Part shown: positions 16,317 to 21,203 of the stretch, in pieces
Layout of the letters: each line of letters opens with the position of its first letter
How positions within the stretch are numbered: the stretch's first letter is position 1
Origin: CAZHOV01 sp964534315
GTDB lineage: Bacteria > Bacteroidota > Bacteroidia > Chitinophagales > Saprospiraceae
Direction: 5' to 3'
DNA: 21,203 nucleotides
Assembly: GCA_964534315.1 (NCBI GenBank)
Contig: CAZHOV010000101.1
Coordinates: forward strand, 1 to 21,203
Position numbers and translations under genes: made by a program
The notes under the pieces: model-generated
What the model was told of the DNA's origin: nothing
The model's database searches: none
Seen by the model: the letters and a program-made list of their open reading frames with translations, nothing else

Positions 16317-16545
16317 AGGAAATTGGCTAAAATTTACCTATAAACTTGGAATGGAGAGGAAAGTTTAAGCGGCGGTAGAGTTTAGGAAACTAATTTTTTA
16401 ATTAGACCGTTTCTAGATAAAAATTATTCTGTGGCTAAGCGTGCCCCACCTATAGGTGTGGCACACGTATACGAGTGCCACACCTAAAAAGAAACTCCAC
16501 CCCGGAGGTAGGGTGCCTCCGCGTCAAAAAAATATGCGAAGGGGT
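16317..16545. repeat. Palindrome cluster between the transporter and tRNA-Cys
   Basis: Several inverted repeats crowd this gene-free stretch: CTAATT/AATTAG at 16390-16405; a 24-bp palindrome at 16441-16464 (GTGCC...ACCTATAGGT...GGCAC, one mismatched pair); an overlapping 32-bp palindrome at 16454-16485 with 11-bp arms AGGTGTGGCAC/GTGCCACACCT and the centre CGTATACG; and interleaved stems CACCC/GGGTG and CGGAGG/CCTCCG at 16498-16521, which could form a pseudoknot. The first two share one arm and are mutually exclusive. Confidence 0.75.
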
Positions 16546-16575
16546 TACAACTTAATAAAAAAACACTTATATTTG
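16545..16575 (+). promoter_or_regulatory. Likely promoter of tRNA-Cys
   Basis: TATATTTG at 16568-16575 is an exact match to the Bacteroidota -7 element TAnnTTTG, 27 bp before the tRNA. The upstream element is weak: TTA at 16545-16547, with a 20-bp spacer, instead of TTG. Confidence 0.5.
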
Positions 16576-16602
16576 CGTTCCCTTCAAAGAAAGGAGGGAA
16601 AT

Positions 16603-16673
16603 GGTCGGGTGGCCGAGCGGTTAGGCAGAGGTCTGCAAAACCTTGTACGGCGGTTCGAATCCGCTCCCGACCT
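16603..16673 (+). tRNA. tRNA-Cys (anticodon GCA)
   Basis: A full cloverleaf is visible: acceptor stem GGTCGGG (16603-16609) with CCCGACC (16666-16672), D arm with GCC/GGC, anticodon stem GAGGT/ACCTT around the loop CTGCAAA giving anticodon GCA, and T arm with the TTCGAAT loop. The discriminator base is T, as usual for tRNA-Cys. CCA is not encoded. An intrinsic terminator follows within 10 bp. Confidence 0.96.
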
Positions 16674-16680
16674 CAAAAAT

Positions 16681-16722
16681 AAAAACGCAACTCCCTATTA
16701 ACGTGCAAGTTGCGTTTTTTTT
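16681..16722 (+). terminator. Intrinsic terminator after tRNA-Cys
   Basis: The stem AAAACGCAACT / AGTTGCGTTTT is followed by a run of eight T. The loop is about 15 bases. Position and structure fit termination of the tRNA transcript. Confidence 0.85.
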
Positions 16723-16750
16723 ATTTTAGGTGTGGTAGGAGGAGCTGAGG

Positions 16751-17092
16751 TTATCGAAATCTATGGAAAAAATTTTCGGGTACGACTACAAAAAAAAGTT
16801 CTTTTGGGCTGTAATATGCTAACGCTCCTGAAAGTCCTGAGTGCCCTATGAAGTATGGAACTGCACCTGTCGGATTAAAAATCCAGGGAAGTTTTAATAA
16901 GTGAATGCCAATTCCTGAGCGCATTGGGAAAAATATTTTGTTCCATTCTTGCAATTCATTAATGTATGATGATGGAAACATTTTTCCCGTAAAAAAAGCT
17001 TCAATAAAGACAAGCATATCTTCTGATGTTGAAACGATCCCATCGTCTGGTCCAAAAGAGGTCATTGCTTTTATCCTATGCAGTTTTATATT
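16751..17092 (-). pseudogene. C-terminal remnant of a beta-lactamase-like serine hydrolase
   Basis: The frame from about 17092 to the stop at 16751 reads NIKLHRIKAMTSFGPDDGIVST, then EDMLVFIEAFFTGKMFPSSY, ELQEWNKIFFPMRSGIGIHLL and GHSGLSGALAYYSPKELFFV. This matches the C-terminal half of class C beta-lactamase/DD-peptidase-like hydrolases, with HSG as the conserved motif near the end of that fold. The N-terminal half with the catalytic SxxK and YxN motifs is missing: the frame is closed by a stop at 17093-17095, and the upstream DNA is the vapC-like gene. The very end (VVVPENFFHRFR) also looks abnormal. It is most likely a non-functional fragment, truncated by the arrival of the toxin-antitoxin pair or by deletion. 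Confidence 0.75.
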
Positions 17093-17457
17093 TCATATTT
17101 TAGAAAATGAAGGTCCGAGACCTTTTCAAAACCTTTATCTGCTGAAAAGAGTGGAATATTGATATATTTGGAGGTAGCAGCAATAATAGCATCAGGAAGC
17201 TTTATTTTATGCTTCCTTTTTAGTTCGATAGTAAGACGTTTGATTGGTTGGTTAAGGTCAACAATAATACATTTACTCAGAAACTCCTCTATCTTTTTAA
17301 TGTCTTCTTCCTTTATTTCTGAAAAGCCCAATAGTTCCAATTCAGTTATAAAGGAAACATAAACATCCCTACCATTCAATAGATTAGCAATAGTGGTATC
17401 ACCATTTAGTAAATAAAGGGCAATGTTTGTATCAATTAAAAGACTATTCCCACTCAT
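17086..17457 (-). CDS. VapC-type PIN-domain toxin ribonuclease
   Basis: The 123-aa protein has the four acidic residues of the PIN nuclease fold: Asp9 in LLIDTNIALYLL, Glu39 in FITELELL, Asp89 in LPDAIIAATS and Asp107 in FSADKGF. This predicts a Mg-dependent ribonuclease that cuts specific RNAs (often tRNA or rRNA) and is blocked by its antitoxin. It starts inside the end of the antitoxin gene (14-bp overlap), the usual arrangement of type II pairs. Its 3' end overlaps the first few codons of the hydrolase remnant. The target is not predictable. Confidence 0.88.
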   Translation of the reverse strand: MSGNSLLIDTNIALYLLNGDTTIANLLNGRDVYVSFITELELLGFSEIKEEDIKKIEEFLSKCIIVDLNQPIKRLTIELKRKHKIKLPDAIIAATSKYINIPLFSADKGFEKVSDLHFLKYEI

Positions 17458-17608
17458 CTCTCATTTTGTTTTGGATATCAAGCGGAGAACGATTTAGCTT
17501 TAAAATACCACAAAATTGATGAGCATTGAATTTGCTTGGTTGAGATAGTGATCCAATAATTTGAAGGATACTTTCAATATCTGCCGACCTTTTTATAACG
17601 ACTGTCAT
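17444..17608 (-). CDS. Antitoxin of the VapBC-type pair
   Basis: Starting at ATG 17608 gives 54 residues: MTVVIKRSADIESILQIIGSL at the N-terminus and FNAHQFCGILKLNRSPLDIQNKMRDEWE at the C-terminus. The F-A-x-CG-I-K-L and P-L-x-I-Q-x-x-x-RDEWE ending is typical of short antitoxins that precede PIN-domain toxins in Bacteroidota. The gene overlaps the toxin by 14 bp. The frame is open further upstream (to 17677), but those 23 extra residues do not fit the family, so the internal ATG is preferred. No DNA-binding motif is obvious; the toxin-neutralising C-terminus is the recognisable part. Confidence 0.78.
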   Translation of the reverse strand: MTVVIKRSADIESILQIIGSLSQPSKFNAHQFCGILKLNRSPLDIQNKMRDEWE

Positions 17609-17714
17609 ATATGAATTTTTGATTGAATATACGAACAATTTGAAAACAAGGCTAAATTCTTTTGCGTTCATTTGCATTAGTAAAACAGAAATTTATTCTT
17701 ATTGTATAGAACTC

Positions 17715-17742
17715 GTTATATCCGCAATATTGCGGATACAAC
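17715..17742. promoter_or_regulatory. 28-bp palindrome, possible operator
   Basis: The core TATCCGCAATATTGCGGATA (17719-17738) is a perfect 20-bp palindrome. With GTT and AAC outside it, and one mismatched pair, it extends to 28 bp. It lies 107 bp upstream of the antitoxin start. It could be an autoregulatory site of the toxin-antitoxin pair or a recombination-related palindrome; the sequence does not decide. Confidence 0.45.
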
Positions 17743-17997
17743 CGAATAATCCCTTAATAATCCAAAATAACAAAACAAAAAGGCGAGATTCCCACCCAGT
17801 TTTTTGGTACCTTGAGGTTTAGCTTAATGAAATAGTGTTTACCTCATATTTTGTCTAAAAATAGGGAAATTTGAGAAGGGAAGCAAGGGGGGGAGAGTGA
17901 GGCTAATGAAAAAGGATTAGGGAGAATAGGTAAATAGCCTGTTCCTTTTAATAAAGTCGAAGGATCGGTTGCACGCCATACTATTTAGTATTTAATG

Positions 17998-18064
17998 TTT
18001 GTTCTTTTTTTCTCCTTTCTGATGGATACCCTACTGCCGCCAGTATGAACAAAAAAGGAACAAA
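17998..18064. repeat. Imperfect fold-back upstream of the metalloprotease gene
   Basis: TTTGTTCTTTTTT at 17998-18010 pairs with AAAAAAGGAACAAA at 18051-18064 apart from one bulged G, enclosing a small inner hairpin TACTG/CAGTA at 18032-18045. The two-level inverted repeat ends about 100 bp before the start codon at 18164. Confidence 0.4.
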
Positions 18065-18163
18065 ATTTTCTCCGATTTAGAGATCATTATAAACTACCCT
18101 ACCCTTTGATCTAATAAAAATAAATCGTATTTTATATGCTGAATTGATCCAAACTTCCAAATC

Positions 18164-19513
18164 ATGCCTAGAAAACAAAAAATAAGACCGAAAAGGCATC
18201 AAGAGTTCAGGGCAATGGCTTACCAGCCCGAATTTGAAGAACGCCTAAACCCTCAAGAGCAGTCGTTTGCTCCTCCTCCTTTACAACTCAACGCCACTGC
18301 TACAGCAAAACCAGAATCACCTCAGGAAGAAGAAGTACAATTAAAAAAGGCTACTTCCAGTGAAAATACCCACGAAAAGGGTTGTGGTTGCGGTGCTTGC
18401 TCGGGCAGGCAAACAGTCGCTCAGCAAAAGAAATCCTCCGGCAGTGGCTTAATTAGCCAGGCCGGAAGCGAAGCTAAAACATCCCAGCAAAAAAATACCA
18501 GCCAACCCACCACCAATCAGGGAGTCATACAAAGAGGCTTCTGGGGAAGACTCTGGAAAGGCATCAAAAAAGTCGGCAGAAAAATATCAGGAGGATTCAA
18601 GAAAGCCGGTAAGTGGATCGGAAGAACGGCAAAAAAAGCGTGGAAAGGTTTGAAAAAAGCGGGTAGATGGATCGGAAGAACAGCCAAAAAAGCATGGAGA
18701 GGAATCAAAAAATTCGGCCGGTGGATTGGAAAAGGGGCTAAAATCGTTTGGAATGGAATCAAGTGGGTCAGCAAAAAATTGTGGGAAAAAACAAAAGGAA
18801 TCTTCCACCGGGTCAAACGCTGGATTGTCAAATTGCCTTCTCGCGTGAAACGACTCGTAGTGCATTTATGGAAAGGAGTCAAAAGCCTGAAACCATGGAG
18901 CTTGAAATGGTGGAAAAGCCTCGGAAAAGCCAGCACCTGGAAAAATTTCGGCAAATGGTTAGGAGAATTCCTTATTCACGGAGCAGAAGTGATGGGTGTC
19001 GCAGAAATTGCAGAAACCATAGCCGATTTCATCAAATTCAATACCCGCCCATTGACTGGCTCGGAAATAGCCGTTGCCAGGGAAGTATTCGGCAATTCTA
19101 TCGATTATAATCTAGTGAGGATTGATGAAAAAGCCATTACTGCCAAATGGTCAAATGCTGCTTATGTTACCTTCCACACTATTAATCATTGGGGGGCACT
19201 TAGCCCTTCATTACTGATCCATGAATTAACACACGTTTGGCAATACGAAAAAATGGGAGCGATGTATATGCCCCGAGCGATTCACGCCCAGGGTACTCCT
19301 GAAGGATATGATTACGGTGGAATCCCACAGCTTGAAGCCAATCAAAATATTGGCATGAATGCATTCAACCTGGAACAGCAAGGTGATCTTCTGCGGGATT
19401 ATTACCTGATCAAACACAATCAAACACCCCAGTGGTCAACCTTTGACGAAGCAAACAGAGCTTCTGTCATCGCCCTCTTTGAGATCTATGTTAACGAAGT
19501 GAAAGCACGGTAG
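18164..19513 (+). CDS. Effector-like zinc metalloprotease with a cationic amphipathic repeat region
   Basis: The 449-aa protein has three parts. Residues 1-125 are low-complexity, with PPPLQL, EEEVQLKK, a GCGCGAC cluster (Cys74, 76, 79) and VIQRG; such Q/P-rich N-termini are usual in DUF4157-type proteins linked to contractile injection systems. Residues 127-260 are rich in Trp and Lys, alternating 11- and 7-residue blocks (KKAGKWIGRTA, KKAWKGL, KKAGRWIGRTA, KKAWRGI and so on). Residues 295-449 are a metalloprotease domain: LTGSEIAVAREVFGNSIDY, then HELTHVWQ (His353, Glu354, His357) and YDYGG...LEQQGDLLRDYYLI, like proteins annotated as vgr-related. No signal peptide is seen, and no secretion-system genes are nearby. 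Likely a toxin or effector; the target is unknown. A lipoprotein gene follows at 44 bp. Confidence 0.78.
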   Translation: MPRKQKIRPKRHQEFRAMAYQPEFEERLNPQEQSFAPPPLQLNATATAKPESPQEEEVQLKKATSSENTHEKGCGCGACSGRQTVAQQKKSSGSGLISQAGSEAKTSQQKNTSQPTTNQGVIQRGFWGRLWKGIKKVGRKISGGFKKAGKWIGRTAKKAWKGLKKAGRWIGRTAKKAWRGIKKFGRWIGKGAKIVWNGIKWVSKKLWEKTKGIFHRVKRWIVKLPSRVKRLVVHLWKGVKSLKPWSLKWWKSLGKASTWKNFGKWLGEFLIHGAEVMGVAEIAETIADFIKFNTRPLTGSEIAVAREVFGNSIDYNLVRIDEKAITAKWSNAAYVTFHTINHWGALSPSLLIHELTHVWQYEKMGAMYMPRAIHAQGTPEGYDYGGIPQLEANQNIGMNAFNLEQQGDLLRDYYLIKHNQTPQWSTFDEANRASVIALFEIYVNEVKAR

Positions 19514-19557
19514 TTTTTTTATGTATTGACCGTATTATTAAATTTTAATTTTTGAAT

Positions 19558-20070
19558 ATGATTAGGACCTACTTGGTCATTTTCGTTTTCTTTATTCCGC
19601 TTACTGATAGTTGCAAGAAAGATACGTGTAATGAAAAACCAACCTTTCTTAACATAGATGGAAGCATTGAAAACGTCAACCCCGATTTTTTAAATATTAC
19701 CTTCTCTTGGGAAACCAACGACGTACTACCTCCGGAGTACTTTCAGGAAGCTCATTTGATGACAAGTGACCGGGGATACTCTTTTGACAACCTCGATTGG
19801 CAAAATGATTATAATATGGTAGAGAAATTTTCTACAGACACAAATGGCTTGAACTTGGTATTGATTAGAGCTTCATTAGAGGAAGCTAAAAAAAGTTATG
19901 AATTACACTTCCGCTTTCCAGATCGAAAGGATTTTATTGATTGCAAGCACCCGGGGTCAAAAGATACCTACTACCTGGACATTAGCTTTTATATCGAAAA
20001 AAGTGCAGATACGAATTTTACCTTAAGCGATTTCGAGTGGAAAGAAACGTTGATAAAGGGAGGGTATTGA
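19558..20070 (+). CDS. Small lipoprotein of unknown function, possible partner of the metalloprotease
   Basis: Starting at ATG 19558 gives 170 residues with a lipoprotein signal MIRTYLVIFVFFIPLTDSC (Cys19 as lipidation site), followed by KKDTCNEKP and a domain rich in beta-strand-forming and aromatic residues, such as FLNITFSWETNDVLPPEYF and YYLDISFYIEKSADTNFTLSDFEW. I do not recognise the family. An in-frame TTG at 19552 could add two residues. It follows the metalloprotease gene by 44 bp on the same strand, so co-expression is likely. An envelope immunity or accessory role is a guess from position only. Confidence 0.72.
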   Translation: MIRTYLVIFVFFIPLTDSCKKDTCNEKPTFLNIDGSIENVNPDFLNITFSWETNDVLPPEYFQEAHLMTSDRGYSFDNLDWQNDYNMVEKFSTDTNGLNLVLIRASLEEAKKSYELHFRFPDRKDFIDCKHPGSKDTYYLDISFYIEKSADTNFTLSDFEWKETLIKGGY

Positions 20071-20112
20071 TTATTATTAATCACTATAAATATCTCCCCT
20101 CTATGATTTACT

Positions 20113-20293
20113 TCACACCATCACCTCCTCTACCCCAACACATGCTGCATGCTTACTTCCTATCGGACTCTTATTAATTAGTTGACCATTAATTAATTAA
20201 TTCAATGCGATCATCAGGGGACAATATCCCTACTTCCTCCATTTTGTGGTACTCATTGACATTAATTAGCCGCTGTGCAATCTGTACTGGCAT
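20113..20293 (-). pseudogene. Uma2-family (DUF820) endonuclease remnant, frameshifted and truncated
   Basis: From ATG 20293 the reverse strand reads MPVQIAQRLINVNEYHKMEE, then VGILSPDDRIELIN and a stop (TAA at 20191-20189). This is the N-terminus of the Uma2 family, which normally continues ELINGE/Q. In the shifted frame the reading continues NGQLINKSPIGSKHAACV from about 20190 down to 20137, exactly the next part of the family. The break falls in a TTAA tandem run, where one extra 4-bp copy would explain the shift. After HAACV the similarity ends (GVEEVMV, stop at 20113), so the catalytic C-terminal part is absent. Confidence 0.78.
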
Positions 20294-20641
20294 AGCAAAT
20301 CCTTTATTTTTCTAAATTTACTAAGTTCCAGGCATATCTACAACTTCCGTAAGTATTTGCGAGGATAAATTTGGCTGGTAAGCTATTAGAGTGGAACACA
20401 AGTCGATCAAATTCTGCAGATTTTTTCCATTTCAAACTACCTATACTTGATTATTAATTAACTAGATAAAACTTCCTTTTCCAGCTTTTGTTCGACAAAA
20501 AATCCGGAAATGACGGCTATCAGCCTACTGCGGATTAGCTACCTCCCTATTCTCTAAAGTGTAAGCTAACATACAAACCCATCGGTACAATAGCTGTTCT
20601 ATTGGTATTAATTTTTCTTATCACCAAAAATAATAAACTTC
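20294..20641. other. Intergenic region upstream of the FAS1 gene
   Basis: About 350 bp without a supported gene. It should carry the FAS1 promoter, but no convincing TTG/TAnnTTTG pair was found. AT-rich, with no strong repeat. Confidence 0.5.
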
Positions 20642-21203
20642 ATGAAATCGAAATTTAACTTTCTCGTTTTTTTCTTTTTGGTCGTGTCTGCATTCACGAT
20701 CAAGGCCCAAACTGTTTACGAAGTTATCCAAAACAGTCCTGACCATACTATTTTGGAGATTGCCGTAGATTCTGCTAACCTAGACGGCACGCTTTCAGGA
20801 GCAGGCCCTTTCACTGTATTTGCACCTACCGATGCTGCCTTCACCGCGCTGCCTGCCGGTCTACTCGATGCCGTACTTGCCGATCCCAACGGATTATTAA
20901 CAGATGTTCTTCTCTATCATGTCCTCCCAGACTCCGTTGAATCTACCGACCTGTCTAACGGCCTCACGGCTACTACCATTAATGGAGACAGTATTTATGT
21001 TACCATCGACGACAATGGTGATGTGTTTATCAACGATGCATTGGTTACTGTCGACAATGTTCCTGCAACTAATGGTGTTGTACATATTATTAATGCTGTC
21101 TTACTTCCCGGCCAAACAGTTGTTGATGTGGTAACCAACAGCCCTGTTCACAACACCCTGGAAACTGCCGTTATTGAAGCGCAATTAACCGATGACCTGA
21201 GCG
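20642..21203 (+). CDS. Secreted FAS1 (fasciclin) domain protein, 5' part
   Basis: From ATG 20642 the frame stays open to the window end (187 codons). A signal peptide is clear: MKSKFNFLVFFFLVVSAFTIKA, probably cut before Gln23. The first FAS1 domain covers about residues 24-158 and shows both family motifs: FTVFAPTDAAFTALPAGLL (H1) and, later, LYHVLPDSV with VDNVPATNGVVHIINAVLLP (H2). A second domain begins with TVVDVVTNSPVHNTLETAV. FAS1 repeats mediate adhesion or matrix interactions of secreted proteins. Any C-terminal sorting domain for type IX secretion would lie beyond the window. Confidence 0.9.
   Translation, partial: MKSKFNFLVFFFLVVSAFTIKAQTVYEVIQNSPDHTILEIAVDSANLDGTLSGAGPFTVFAPTDAAFTALPAGLLDAVLADPNGLLTDVLLYHVLPDSVESTDLSNGLTATTINGDSIYVTIDDNGDVFINDALVTVDNVPATNGVVHIINAVLLPGQTVVDVVTNSPVHNTLETAVIEAQLTDDLS

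Larger units (their letters stand above)
17609..18163. other. Gene-free region between the toxin-antitoxin pair and the metalloprotease gene
   Basis: This stretch of about 555 bp has no convincing gene. It holds the 28-bp palindrome at 17715-17742 and an imperfect fold-back at 17998-18064, both listed separately. The rest is AT-rich. No promoter could be assigned with confidence for either neighbour. Confidence 0.55.

Noticed and set aside
18517..18954. 145-residue open frame on the minus strand opposite the Trp/Lys repeat
   Set aside because: The repetitive F/P/H-rich peptide is just the reverse complement of the Lys/Trp-coding repeats.

Overview
The window looks like chromosomal DNA of a member of the Bacteroidota, most likely a Saprospiria/Lewinella-like lineage. 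This is inferred from the protein families (lipidated TamA variant next to TamB, fulvocin C-type bacteriocin precursor, FAS1 secreted protein, Uma2 remnant), from TAnnTTTG-type -7 promoter elements and from weak Shine-Dalgarno sequences. No marker gene fixes the genus. A 100-N gap at 5781-5880 shows this is a scaffolded draft assembly.

Layout. 1-339 (-): start of an ALDH7-type aldehyde dehydrogenase, divergent from 468-2425 (+), a two-gene unit of a sugar nucleotidyltransferase and a NahK-like sugar kinase that overlap by 10 bp; together they could turn a free (amino)sugar into a nucleotide sugar. 2426-3429 has no gene and is full of short hairpins, including four 24-bp tandem units. 3430-5116 (+): a fulvocin C-like lipoprotein precursor with ten C-terminal cysteines, a 99-bp MITE-like fold-back element, and a membrane-anchored thioredoxin-like protein, plausibly the disulfide partner of the Cys-rich peptide. 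A CIA30-family protein (-) converges on it with no spacing, followed by an octamer tandem array broken by the assembly gap.

6038-16316 (-): an envelope block of tamL (lipidated Omp85 protein), tamB (1655 aa) and an MMPL/RND-type transporter, with a polypyrimidine 16-bp minisatellite directly after the transporter. 16317-16722: palindromes, then tRNA-Cys(GCA) with a plausible promoter and an intrinsic terminator. 16751-17608 (-): the 3' remnant of a class C beta-lactamase-like serine hydrolase, cut off where a VapBC-type toxin-antitoxin pair begins.

18164-20070 (+): a secreted or injected-effector-like protein with an HExxH metalloprotease domain behind a Trp/Lys-rich amphipathic 11+7-residue repeat, followed at 44 bp by a small lipoprotein of unknown function. 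20113-20293 (-): a broken Uma2-family remnant with a frameshift at a TTAA tandem run. 20642-end (+): the start of a secreted FAS1 (fasciclin) protein that runs out of the window.

The two most interesting systems are the fulvocin-like/thioredoxin pair and the cationic-repeat metalloprotease with its lipoprotein neighbour. The intergenic hairpins, which have different stems but recurring loops, are a third theme.
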